From the NCBI RefSeq assembly GCF_004342025.1, contig NZ_SLWN01000005.1, positions 372,001 through 436,000 of the forward strand: a DNA stretch of 64,000 nucleotides, in the 5' to 3' direction. The stretch comes from Kribbella steppae (GTDB lineage: Bacteria; Actinomycetota; Actinomycetes; Propionibacteriales; Kribbellaceae). A program made the position numbers and the translations under genes. Below, piece after piece: positions 7,834 to 16,283 of the stretch (the stretch's first letter is position 1; every line of letters begins with the position of its first letter). The notes below the pieces were generated by a model. The model was not told where the DNA came from. It searched no databases and saw nothing but the letters and a program-made list of their open reading frames with translations.

Positions 7834-9927
7834 ATGGCGACCACAGTACGGCGGACCTCGTGCAACCTGTGTGAAGCGATCTGCGGTGTGCTCGTGACGG
7901 TCGAGGACGGCCGGGTGACCGACATCCGCGGCGACGAGTCGGACCCGCTCTCCCGCGGTCACATCTGCCCGAAGGCGGTGGCACTCCGTGACCTTCAGGA
8001 CGACCCGGACCGGTTGACCACGCCCGTACGACGTACCGCCGACGGCTGGCAGGAGATCGGCTGGGACGCGGCGTACGACCTGGTCGTCTCCAACCTCACC
8101 GAGGTCCAGCGCGAGCACGGCCGGAACGCGGTCGGCGTCTACCTCGGCAACCCGAACGTGCACAGCCTCGGCGCCCTGACGCACCTGCCGACGATGGTGC
8201 GACAGCTCAAGACCAGGAACCGGTTCAGCGCGACGTCGATCGACCAGCTCCCGCACATGCTCGCGTCGTACCTGCTCTACGGGCATCAGCTGATGATCGC
8301 GGTCCCGGACATCGACCGGACGTCGTACCTGCTGATGCTCGGTGCCAACCCGCTCGCCTCGAACGGCAGCATGATGACCGCACCCGGTTTCGGCCGGCGG
8401 CTCAAGGACTTGCAGAAGCGCGGCGGCAGGGTCGTCGTCATCGACCCCCGCCGGACCGAGACCGCCGCGGTCGCCGACGAGCACCACTTCGTCCGGCCCG
8501 GTACCGACGCGGCCTTCCTGCTCGCGCTCATCCACCAGGTGATCGCCAACGGCCAGGCAACGACGGCGTCGTACGTCGACGGCCTCGAGGCGGTCGAGCA
8601 AGCGGTCGAGCCCTGGACCCCGGAACGCGCGGCCGGCATCACCGGCATCGACGCCGACGTGATCCGGCGGATCGCGGACGAGTTCGCGACGGCCGACCGG
8701 GCCGCCTGCTACGGACGCGTCGGGGTGTCGACGCAGCAGTTCGGGGCGCTGTGTCAGTGGGCGATCCAGGTGCTCAACATCATCACCGGCAACCTCGACC
8801 GGCCCGGCGGGACGATGTTCCCGCGGCCGGCGGTGAACGCGCTGCTCGGGCTCGGACGCGGGCACGTCGGCGTCTGGAGGAGCCGGGTCCGCGGACTGCC
8901 CGAGTTCGGCGGTGAGCTGCCGGTGTCGACGATGGCCGAGGAGATCCTGACGCCGGGTGACGGCCGGATCCACGCGATGGTGACGATCGCCGGCAACCCG
9001 GTGCTGTCCACGCCGAACGGCCGCAAACTCGACGAGGCCCTGGACACACTGGACTTCATGGTCGCCGTCGATCCCTACATCAACGAGACCACCCGGCACG
9101 CCGACGTGATCCTGCCGCCCGCACCACCGCTCGAGCGCGACCACTACGACGTGATCTTTCACCAGCTCGCCGTCCGCAACACGTCCCGCTGGAACGACGC
9201 CGTACTGCCGAAGCCTGAGCAGGCGCGGCACGACTGGGAGATCTTCCGCGATCTCGCCTTGCGACTGCTGAGTCGTACGCCGATGAGCCGCCGGAAGGTG
9301 CTGGCGTCGGCGCGGCTGCGGATGTCGCCGCGGCGGATCGTCGACCTCGGACTGCGGATCGGGCCGTACCGGCTCTCACTCCGCAAGCTGCGGAACTCGC
9401 CGGGCGGGATCGACCTCGGACCGCTGCAGCCCGCGCTCCCGGGGGCGCTCCACCACAAGACCAAGCGGATCGACCTCGCCCAGCGGATGATCCTGGACGA
9501 CCTCCCCCGGCTGGCAGCGCTGGCCACCGGGAACGACGGCGAACTGCTGCTGATCGGCCGCCGGCACCTGCGCAACAACAACTCGTGGATGCACAACTCG
9601 GCCCGGCTGGTGAAGGGCAAGCCGCGGCACCAGCTGCTGATGAACCCGGACGACCTGGCCAAGCACGACCTGTCGGACGGCCAGTTGGTCAACGTCAGCT
9701 CGGCGGCCGGCACTGTCGCGGTTGAGGTTGCCTCAAGCAACGACATGATGCCCGGCGTGGTCAGCCTGCCGCACGGTTTCGGCCACGGCCGGCCGGGCTC
9801 TCGGTTGTCGGTCGCGAATCAGGTCGCCGGACCGAGCGCCAACGACGTCACGGACGCCGAGTTCACCGACACCGTGGCCGGTACTTCCGCGGTCAACGGC
9901 GTACCGGTCACCGTCACTGCCTGCTAG
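7834..9927 (+). CDS. Molybdopterin-dependent oxidoreductase, catalytic subunit
   Basis: 697 residues. The N-terminal [4Fe-4S] motif C10-x2-C13-x3-C17-x27-C45 precedes the molybdopterin oxidoreductase core (GNPNVHS, LGANPLASNGS, VVVIDPRRTETA), and a molydop-binding C-terminal domain follows (about 570-690, NNNSWMHNSARLV, SLPHGFGHGRPGS). It belongs to the DMSO reductase superfamily (formate dehydrogenase/nitrate reductase type). No electron-transfer or membrane subunits and no Tat signal are adjacent, so it is probably a cytosolic single-subunit or orphan enzyme with unknown substrate. Its end overlaps the convergent LacI-type gene by 14 bp. Confidence 0.88.
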   Translation: MATTVRRTSCNLCEAICGVLVTVEDGRVTDIRGDESDPLSRGHICPKAVALRDLQDDPDRLTTPVRRTADGWQEIGWDAAYDLVVSNLTEVQREHGRNAVGVYLGNPNVHSLGALTHLPTMVRQLKTRNRFSATSIDQLPHMLASYLLYGHQLMIAVPDIDRTSYLLMLGANPLASNGSMMTAPGFGRRLKDLQKRGGRVVVIDPRRTETAAVADEHHFVRPGTDAAFLLALIHQVIANGQATTASYVDGLEAVEQAVEPWTPERAAGITGIDADVIRRIADEFATADRAACYGRVGVSTQQFGALCQWAIQVLNIITGNLDRPGGTMFPRPAVNALLGLGRGHVGVWRSRVRGLPEFGGELPVSTMAEEILTPGDGRIHAMVTIAGNPVLSTPNGRKLDEALDTLDFMVAVDPYINETTRHADVILPPAPPLERDHYDVIFHQLAVRNTSRWNDAVLPKPEQARHDWEIFRDLALRLLSRTPMSRRKVLASARLRMSPRRIVDLGLRIGPYRLSLRKLRNSPGGIDLGPLQPALPGALHHKTKRIDLAQRMILDDLPRLAALATGNDGELLLIGRRHLRNNNSWMHNSARLVKGKPRHQLLMNPDDLAKHDLSDGQLVNVSSAAGTVAVEVASSNDMMPGVVSLPHGFGHGRPGSRLSVANQVAGPSANDVTDAEFTDTVAGTSAVNGVPVTVTAC

Positions 9928-10933
9928 GCGGTGGGCCTGAGCTGTCGCGGATGATCAGCAGCGGTGTCGAGTAGAGGTGTGCCTGCGGGCGCGCACCTTC
10001 GAGGAGATCGAAGAGTCGGCAGGTGACCTCGGCGCCGTACGCGACGACGTTGTGGCTCATCGCGGTCAGCGTCGGATGCGTGTGCCGGCACAGCGTCGAG
10101 TCGTCCCAGGCGACCAACGTGACGTCATCCGGCGACCGCAGCCCCAGCTCCTGTACGACGGCCAGACCGGCCACCGCCATCAGGTCGTTGTCGTAGATGA
10201 TCGCGGTCGGCCGAGCGTCGGCGGTCATCAGCGCACGCGTCGCGGCGGCACCTTCGTCGGCGGAGAAGTCGGTGTGCACCACCCTGACGTCCAGGCCCAG
10301 CCGTCGGCTCGCCGCCGTGAACGCCTGGTCCCGGACCCACACGTGGCCGTGTTCCGACATACCGGCGACGCGGGCGATCGCGCGATGACCGAGGGACGCG
10401 ACATGCTCGACCGCGGCGTTCATCGCCGACGCGCCGTCGGTCCAGACGCAGGCCATCCCGTCGGCCAGTGACGGGTCACCGACCAGTACGGCCGGTACGC
10501 CGAGCTTGCGCAGCAACGGGATCCGCGGGTCGCCGACCCGCAGGTCCACAACGATCACGCCGTCGACCCGGCGCTCCGCAGCCCATTTCCGGTACGTCGC
10601 CAACTCCGCGGGCAGATCCGCCACCACCTGGAGGGCGAGCGCGTACGACTTCCTGGCCAGTACGGACTCCACGCCGCCGACGAAGCCCATGTAGAACGGT
10701 TCCTCACTCAAGGTCTTCGCGGTCCTGGCGAGGACGAGCCCGAACGTCTCGCTGCGCGCCGCGGACAACTGCCGGGCAGCCCGGTTGGGCACCCACTCCA
10801 GCTCCTCGGCGACCTTCAGGACCCGCGCCCGGGTGGCCTCGGAGACCCCCGGCTGGTTGTTCAGCGCGTACGACACCGCGCCTTTGGAGACGCCTGCCCG
10901 ACGGGCGATCTCCTTGATGGTGACTCGGGGCAC
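9914..10933 (-). CDS. LacI family transcriptional regulator of the mannoside locus
   Basis: 339 residues from the GTG at 10933, chosen because GGAGG lies 5 nt upstream and the LacI headpiece starts there (PRVTIKEIARRAGVSKGAVS, then LNNQPGVSEATRARV). A periplasmic-binding-protein-like sensor domain follows (about 60-335, with DGVIVVDLR, IIYDNDLMA). It is divergent from the sugar-phosphate isomerase gene. Two nearly identical CG-centred operators (11131-11146 and 13771-13786) lie in front of the isomerase and the beta-mannosidase genes and are the likely targets. Ligand probably a mannoside or a related sugar (inference from neighbours). Confidence 0.9.
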   Translation of the reverse strand: MPRVTIKEIARRAGVSKGAVSYALNNQPGVSEATRARVLKVAEELEWVPNRAARQLSAARSETFGLVLARTAKTLSEEPFYMGFVGGVESVLARKSYALALQVVADLPAELATYRKWAAERRVDGVIVVDLRVGDPRIPLLRKLGVPAVLVGDPSLADGMACVWTDGASAMNAAVEHVASLGHRAIARVAGMSEHGHVWVRDQAFTAASRRLGLDVRVVHTDFSADEGAAATRALMTADARPTAIIYDNDLMAVAGLAVVQELGLRSPDDVTLVAWDDSTLCRHTHPTLTAMSHNVVAYGAEVTCRLFDLLEGARPQAHLYSTPLLIIRDSSGPPPSRQ

Positions 10934-11038
10934 GACGGCCTCCTTCGAACGGGCGCCCGGACCGCTGACGGACGGTCCGGAATCCTTCAGTGTGCGCCGG
11001 TTTCTACGCCGTGTCATTGGGCAAGCGCAGAGAGTAAT

Positions 11039-11052
11039 GATTTGATCAAATC
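11039..11052. promoter_or_regulatory. 14-bp perfect palindrome in the lacI-isomerase gap
   Basis: GATTTGATCAAATC is a perfect 14-base palindrome, AT-rich in a high-GC region, about 100 bases upstream of the LacI gene start. It lacks the central CG of a LacI site, so it may bind a second regulator or be a promoter element. Confidence 0.4.
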
Positions 11053-11130
11053 CACGCTCACAGGTGACCGCCCAGTGGTTGGGCCGAGGGTGGTGTGGAG
11101 CGGCGCGATTGGGATACGGTTGCCGTCGTT

Positions 11131-11146
11131 ACTTAACCGGTTCGGC
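11131..11146. promoter_or_regulatory. LacI-type operator upstream of isomerase gene
   Basis: ACTTAACCGGTTCGGC centred on the CG-containing palindrome AACCGGTT, about 60 bases before the isomerase start. Its first 13 bases match the site at 13771 in 12 positions. A longer ACTTAA-N12-TTAAGT dyad overlaps it. Confidence 0.65.
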
Positions 11147-11204
11147 AATTAAGTCGGCGCGGAGCCCAGGGCAGCGGGCGAGGCGTCGGCGACGAGGAGA
11201 AACC

Positions 11205-11954
11205 ATGGTCGCAGTGGACAACCTGTCCCTCCAGTTGTACACGGTCCGAGGCAAGCTCGAGGAGGACTTCGACGCCACCCTTGCGCGTATCGCGGAGATC
11301 GGCTACACCAAGGTCGAGCCCTTCGGTGTCACTGCCTTCGCGGACCGCCTGGCCGAGGCGCTGCCCAAGTACGGCCTCTCGGCGCCCACCACGCACGCCG
11401 GTCTGCTCCGCGAGGACAGCGGCCCGATCTACGCCGCCGCGAAGCGGCTCGGCATCACCACCGTGATCGACCCGTTCGTCGACCCGGCCCGCTGGCAGGC
11501 CGCCGACGACATCAAGGCCACCGCGGAGGCGCTGAACAAGGCCGCCGTCGAGGCCGCCGATCACGGCATCACGGTCGGGTACCACAACCACCACTTCGAG
11601 CTCGAGTCGAAGGTGGACGGCGTGCACGCGCTCGAGATCCTGGTCGACAACCTGTCCGACGAGGTGATCCTCGAGGTGGACACCTACTGGGCCGCCGTCG
11701 GCGGTGCCGACGTACCGGCGCTGCTCGGCAAGTTCGGCGACCGGGTGAAGGCGATCCACGTCAAGGACGGCGATGGGACGCTGGACAACAAGGCCCAGGT
11801 GGCGGTCGGCGCCGGCACCATCGCGGTCGCGGACATCCTGGCCGCGGTCCCGAACGCGCTGCGGGTGGTCGAGCTGGACGACTTCAGCGGCGAGATCTTC
11901 GACGCCGTCGAGGGCAGCTACACCTTCCTGACCGGAGAGGGTGCGCCTGCATGA
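11205..11954 (+). CDS. Sugar phosphate isomerase/epimerase (TIM barrel)
   Basis: 249 residues of the xylose-isomerase-like TIM barrel family (AP_endonuc_2). Family marks are LSLQLYTVR at the start, GYHNHHFEL, LEVDTYWA and IHVKDGDG, whose His/Glu/Asp residues bind the metal in relatives. ATG at 11205 is chosen over the longer frame because GAGGAG lies 6 nt upstream. First gene of a locus with a Gfo/Idh dehydrogenase, SGNH hydrolase and GH2 mannosidase; likely acts on a keto-sugar from mannoside or related polysaccharide breakdown. Confidence 0.88.
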   Translation: MVAVDNLSLQLYTVRGKLEEDFDATLARIAEIGYTKVEPFGVTAFADRLAEALPKYGLSAPTTHAGLLREDSGPIYAAAKRLGITTVIDPFVDPARWQAADDIKATAEALNKAAVEAADHGITVGYHNHHFELESKVDGVHALEILVDNLSDEVILEVDTYWAAVGGADVPALLGKFGDRVKAIHVKDGDGTLDNKAQVAVGAGTIAVADILAAVPNALRVVELDDFSGEIFDAVEGSYTFLTGEGAPA

Positions 11955-12023
11955 ACGAGCGAAGCGAGTTCATCATCCAGCGCAGTGGGCCTCGTGCCTC
12001 ATCGGCGCCCGGAGCGAAGCGAG
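11951..12023. repeat. GAGCGAAGCGAG extragenic repeat pair
   Basis: The 12-mer GAGCGAAGCGAG occurs at 11957-11968 and again at 12012-12023, in the short spacer between the isomerase and dehydrogenase genes. The first copy is enclosed by ATGAAC/GTTCAT arms (11951-11973), giving a small hairpin. I read it as an extragenic repeat inserted between two operon genes. Confidence 0.45.
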
Positions 12024-12030
12024 GACGTCG

Positions 12031-13128
12031 GTGAGTGCCGTTGGAGTAGGTGTGATTGGCGCGGGGACCATCTCCGACGCCTATATCAAGAGCATGCAGA
12101 GTTTCCCCGACCTGAAGGTGTTCGCCATCGGCGACCTTCGGCCGGAGGCGGCCAAGGAGAAGGCGGAGCAGTACGGCATCGAGACCCACGGGGGTCCCGA
12201 CGTGGTGCTGAACCACCCGGGCGTGGAGATCGTGGTCAACCTGACCATCCCGATCGCGCACGTCGAGGTCGCGCTGGCAGCGGTTGCCGCAGGCAAGCAT
12301 GTGTGGAGCGAGAAGCCGTTCTCGCTCGACCAGGACAGCGGCCTGAAGCTGCTGTCGACCGCCAAGGACGCGGGTCTGCGGCTGGGTTGCGCACCGGACA
12401 CCATCCTGGGTCCGGGCCTGCAGGAGTCGCGCCGGATCATCGAGCGCGGTGAGATCGGCCAGCCGCTGACCGCGCTGAGCCTGATGCAGTCCCCCGGCCC
12501 GGAGTCCTGGCACCCGAACCCGGCGTTCCTGTTCCAGGAGGGCGCAGGCCCGCTGTGGGACATCGGTCCGTACTACCTGACCACGCTGGTCCAGTTGTTC
12601 GGGCCGGTCGCGGCGGTGGCCGGGCTCGGCTCGAAGTCGCGGGAGAAGCGCACGATCGGATCGGGTCCGCTCGCGGGGACCGATTTCGACGTGACCGTGC
12701 CGACCCACGTCAGCGCGATCGCGCGGTTCGAGTCGGGGCAGTCGGCGCAGAGCATCTTCAGCTTCGACTCGCCGCTGTCACGGGCCGGGTTCGTCGAGAT
12801 CACCGGCTCCGAGGCGACCCTCGCCGTACCGGACCCGAACCGGTTCGACGGGGAGATCAAGATCCGCCGCCGCGATGCGGACGACTGGGAGACCATCGCC
12901 AACACCGAGGCGTCGGCGGAGCGGGGCACCGGCGTGCTGGACATGGCGCGGGCGATCCGGGAGAACCGGCCGCACCGGGCCACCGGCGCACTGGCGTTCC
13001 ACATCGTCGACGTGATGGCCTCCATCACCGAGTCGATCGACACCGGCGCGTTCGTCGACGTGACCAGCACGGTCGAGGTCGCACCGATCCTGCCAGACGA
13101 CTGGGACGTCCACGCGGCCACGCTGTGA
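12031..13128 (+). CDS. Gfo/Idh/MocA family NAD(P)-dependent oxidoreductase
   Basis: 365 residues from the GTG at 12031; the longer frame runs through the repeat spacer and lacks homology. The N-terminal Rossmann motif is GVGVIGAGTISDAYI, and the family signature HVWSEKPFSLD contains the conserved EKP lysine. The C-terminal Gfo/Idh domain follows. It probably oxidises a sugar or inositol-like substrate at a ring carbon. The stop overlaps the start of the SGNH hydrolase gene (GTGA), which indicates an operon. Confidence 0.88.
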   Translation: MSAVGVGVIGAGTISDAYIKSMQSFPDLKVFAIGDLRPEAAKEKAEQYGIETHGGPDVVLNHPGVEIVVNLTIPIAHVEVALAAVAAGKHVWSEKPFSLDQDSGLKLLSTAKDAGLRLGCAPDTILGPGLQESRRIIERGEIGQPLTALSLMQSPGPESWHPNPAFLFQEGAGPLWDIGPYYLTTLVQLFGPVAAVAGLGSKSREKRTIGSGPLAGTDFDVTVPTHVSAIARFESGQSAQSIFSFDSPLSRAGFVEITGSEATLAVPDPNRFDGEIKIRRRDADDWETIANTEASAERGTGVLDMARAIRENRPHRATGALAFHIVDVMASITESIDTGAFVDVTSTVEVAPILPDDWDVHAATL

Positions 13129-13733
13129 GATCACTACTGCTGGATCCCCGGCGAACCCTCGTGTTCGCCGGGGATTCCGTCACCGACTGCGGTCGCCGGA
13201 CCGACCCCGAAGCCCTCGGCAACGGGTACGTCCGGAACCTGTACGACGATCTCGGTGCGCGCCGGCCGCGGATCGTCAACGCCGGCATCAGCGGCAACCG
13301 GGCTGTCGACCTGGTCAGTCGCTGGTCCACCGACGTCCTCGCGCACGAGCCGTCGCTGGTGTCGGTGCTGATCGGTATCAATGACACCTGGCGCCGGTAC
13401 GACGAGGACGACCCGACCACGGCCGAGTCGTTCGAGGCGTCGTACCGGGCACTGCTGGATCCGCTCACCTGTCCCGTCGTACTGGTCGAGCCGTTCCTGC
13501 TGCCGGTGAAGGACGGGCAGGAGGCCTGGCGGGAAGACCTCGATCCCAAGCTCGACGTGGTCCGCAAACTCGCTGTCGAGTACGGCGCCATCCTGGTGCC
13601 GGCCGATGTCGAGCTGAACCGGCAGGCGTCGAGCCTCGGAGCCGCAGCGCTGGCCGGCGACGGAGTGCATCCGACCGCCGCGGGGCATCGCGCGATCGCC
13701 GACCTGTGGCGACAGGTCGTTCTGGAAGACTGA
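13125..13733 (+). CDS. SGNH/GDSL hydrolase (esterase)
   Basis: 202 residues. The four SGNH blocks are visible: block I FAGDSVTDCG (nucleophile Ser), block II NAGISGN (Gly), block III LIGINDTWR (Asn) and block V DGVHPTAAGH (Asp/His). No signal peptide, so it is intracellular. Such enzymes in glycan loci often remove O-acetyl groups from oligosaccharides. GTG start overlapping the upstream stop, and 66 bases before the mannosidase gene. Confidence 0.88.
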   Translation: MRSLLLDPRRTLVFAGDSVTDCGRRTDPEALGNGYVRNLYDDLGARRPRIVNAGISGNRAVDLVSRWSTDVLAHEPSLVSVLIGINDTWRRYDEDDPTTAESFEASYRALLDPLTCPVVLVEPFLLPVKDGQEAWREDLDPKLDVVRKLAVEYGAILVPADVELNRQASSLGAAALAGDGVHPTAAGHRAIADLWRQVVLED

Positions 13734-13770
13734 AGGGCACCGCTCCCGGCCCGGGGAGGGGTGTGCGCCA

Positions 13771-13786
13771 ACTAAACCGGTTCACT
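13771..13786. promoter_or_regulatory. LacI-type operator in front of beta-mannosidase gene
   Basis: ACTAAACCGGTTCACT, centred on AACCGGTT, 13 bases before the mannosidase start codon. It shares ACT(A/T)AACCGGTTC with the site at 11131, so both are probably bound by the LacI protein encoded at 9914-10933. Confidence 0.65.
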
Positions 13787-13799
13787 CTGGAGAGCTCCT

Positions 13800-16226
13800 G
13801 TGACATCCGTGAAGACAGTCCCGCTGACCACCGAGGGCGGCGCCGCCTGGACCGTGCGCGCGCTCGACGGGCAGTTCGGCACAACGATCGCCGCCACCGT
13901 TCCGGGTGAGGTACACACCGACCTGCTCGCGGCCGGGGAGATCCCCGATCCGTTCGACGGGGACAACGAGTCCGCGCTGGCCTGGATCGGGCGGACCAAC
14001 TGGAGCTACCAGACGTCGTTCGACTGGACCGCCGATGGCAACGCCGTCCAGGAACTGGTGGCCGACGGGCTCGACACGGTCGCGACGATCACCCTGAACG
14101 GCCGGGAGCTCGGCCGGACCGCGAACCAGCACCGCTCCTACCGCTTCGACGTCACCGACCTGCTGGTGGCCGAGGGCAACGAGTTGGTGATCGAGTTCGC
14201 CGGCGCGGTGACCGCGGCCGAGGCGGTGTCGGCCGGGTACGGGACCTGGCCGCACACGAATCTCCATCCCTACAACGCGTTGCGGAAGATGGCCAGCAAC
14301 TTCGGCTGGGACTGGGGACCGGATGTGGCGACCGTCGGGATCTGGCGGCCGATCCGGGTCGAGTCATGGTCCGGCGTCCGGATCGATTCGGTCCGGCCAC
14401 TCGCCGGTCTCGACGGGGACAGCGGCGTACTGAACACCGAGCTCACGCTGGCCTGGGCGGACGGCTTCAGCGAGGACGTGACCGTCACGGTCGAGGTCGG
14501 CGGGACGAAGACCGAACTGACTGTTGCCGCCGGCACCGAGACGGCCTCGGTCACGTCGACCGTCGACGCGGTCGATCGCTGGTGGCCGCGCGGCCACGGC
14601 GAGCAGCCTTTGTACGACGTCACGGTCGCGGTGCACGAGGACCGTTGGCAGGGCCGGGTCGGGTTCCGGACCGTCTCGCTGAACGTCGACCCGGACAACA
14701 ACGGCACCCAGTTCGTCCTGTCGGTCAACGACAAGCCGATCTATGTGCGCGGGGCGAACTGGATCCCGGACGACGCGTTCGTGACCCGGCTGAACCGGGC
14801 GACGTACGAGACCAGCATCCAGGACGCGCTCGACGCGGGGATGAACCTGCTCCGTGTCTGGGGTGGCGGGATCTACGAGAGCGAAGACTTCTACGACATC
14901 TGCGACGAGCAGGGGATCCTGGTCTGGCAGGACTTCCTGTTCGCGTGCGCGGCGTACTCGGAGGATGAGGCGCTGGCCGCCGAGGTGGAGGCCGAGGCGC
15001 GGGAGGCGGTCACCCGGCTGAGCCAGCACGCCAGCCTCGCGGTGTGGAACGGCAACAACGAGAACATCTGGGGGTACGTCGAGTGGGGCTGGCGGGTGCC
15101 GCTCGCCGGCCGGCCGTGGGGTGCGGGGTACTACTTCGACCTGCTCCCGCGGATCGTGGCCGAGCTCGACCCGCGGACGCCGTACTCGCAGGGCAGTCCG
15201 TACTCGTTCGACCAGTTCATCCACCCGAACGACGAGCGCCACGGCACCATGCACATCTGGGACGTGTGGAACCAGGTGGACTACACGACGTACCGCAAGT
15301 ACAAGCCGCGGTTCGTGTCGGAGTTCGGGTTCCAGGGGCCGCCGGCCTGGTCGACGCTGACCTCGGTGGTGCACGACGAGCCGCTGGATCCGTACGGCGA
15401 GCAGATGCTCGTGCACCAGAAGGCGTTCGAGGGCAACCTCAAGCTGGAGCGTGGACTGGGTGAGCACCTGCCGAAGTGGAAGGACATCGACGACTGGCAC
15501 TGGACCACGCAGCTGAACCAGGCGCGGGCGATCGCCTTCGGCATCGAGCACTTCCGCAGTCTGTACCCGCTGAACACCGGCGCGGTCGTCTGGCAGCTGA
15601 ACGACAACTGGCCTGTGGTCTCCTGGGCCGCCGTCGACGGTCATGGGATCCGGAAGCCGCTGTGGTTCGCGTTGAAGCGCGTGTACGTCGAGCGCCTGCT
15701 GACTGTCCAGCCGCGGGAGAACGAGCTGGTGGTTGCCGCGCACAACGACACCGATACGACCTGGTCGACCGAGATCACCGTCACCCGCCGATCCATCGGC
15801 TCCGACAGTTTTGCCAGGGAGACCTTCGCGCCTGAGGTCGAGCCGCGCTCGGCGACCCTCAGCTCGCTACCCGAGTCCGTCACCAAGCCGACCGACCCGA
15901 CGCGTGAGTACCTCGAGGTCCGCGGCGCCGACGGCACCACGACGTACTGGTACTTCGTCGAGGACACCGCGCTGCGTCTGTCCGGCAACGCCTACGCAGC
16001 GTCGGTCGTCGCGACGGACGAGGGGTACGACGTGACCGTCACCGCGACCGCGTTGGCCAAGGACCTGGCGCTGTTCCCCGATCGCCTCGACCCGGCCGCC
16101 CGGGTCGACTCGGGCCTCGTCACCCTGTCAGCTGGCGAGTCGCACACCTTCCACGTCACCGCAGCCACCGCGCCGACAAGCGTCGGCGTACCCGTCCTGC
16201 GATCGGCCAACGACCTGGTGAGCTGA
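13800..16226 (+). CDS. Glycoside hydrolase family 2, beta-mannosidase type
   Basis: 808 residues without a signal peptide. GH2 layout: an N-terminal galactose-binding-like domain (1-190), an immunoglobulin-like domain, the TIM barrel (about 290-600) and C-terminal beta domains. The acid/base Glu is E421 in AVWNGNNENIW and the nucleophile is E508 in FVSEFGFQG; the NNEN signature is typical of beta-mannosidases rather than beta-galactosidases. It releases mannose from imported mannosides in the cytosol. GTG start preceded by GGAGAG; a LacI-type operator lies directly upstream, so it can be induced with the isomerase genes. No sugar transporter is present in the locus. Confidence 0.9.
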   Translation: MTSVKTVPLTTEGGAAWTVRALDGQFGTTIAATVPGEVHTDLLAAGEIPDPFDGDNESALAWIGRTNWSYQTSFDWTADGNAVQELVADGLDTVATITLNGRELGRTANQHRSYRFDVTDLLVAEGNELVIEFAGAVTAAEAVSAGYGTWPHTNLHPYNALRKMASNFGWDWGPDVATVGIWRPIRVESWSGVRIDSVRPLAGLDGDSGVLNTELTLAWADGFSEDVTVTVEVGGTKTELTVAAGTETASVTSTVDAVDRWWPRGHGEQPLYDVTVAVHEDRWQGRVGFRTVSLNVDPDNNGTQFVLSVNDKPIYVRGANWIPDDAFVTRLNRATYETSIQDALDAGMNLLRVWGGGIYESEDFYDICDEQGILVWQDFLFACAAYSEDEALAAEVEAEAREAVTRLSQHASLAVWNGNNENIWGYVEWGWRVPLAGRPWGAGYYFDLLPRIVAELDPRTPYSQGSPYSFDQFIHPNDERHGTMHIWDVWNQVDYTTYRKYKPRFVSEFGFQGPPAWSTLTSVVHDEPLDPYGEQMLVHQKAFEGNLKLERGLGEHLPKWKDIDDWHWTTQLNQARAIAFGIEHFRSLYPLNTGAVVWQLNDNWPVVSWAAVDGHGIRKPLWFALKRVYVERLLTVQPRENELVVAAHNDTDTTWSTEITVTRRSIGSDSFARETFAPEVEPRSATLSSLPESVTKPTDPTREYLEVRGADGTTTYWYFVEDTALRLSGNAYAASVVATDEGYDVTVTATALAKDLALFPDRLDPAARVDSGLVTLSAGESHTFHVTAATAPTSVGVPVLRSANDLVS

Positions 16227-16283
16227 GGGGGTTGCACGGTCCGAGACCCGGGGAGGTGGCACGCTGGGGGAACGACCGAGCGA

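Noticed and set aside
7681..9231. Long minus-strand frame over the molybdoenzyme gene
   Set aside because: It is the complement shadow of high-GC codons, with His/Arg/Val-rich composition and no motif. The plus-strand frame has a complete domain set.
14364..15743. Minus-strand frame of 459 codons over the mannosidase gene
   Set aside because: Codon-phase shadow; no recognisable fold, while GH2 catalytic motifs are on the plus strand.
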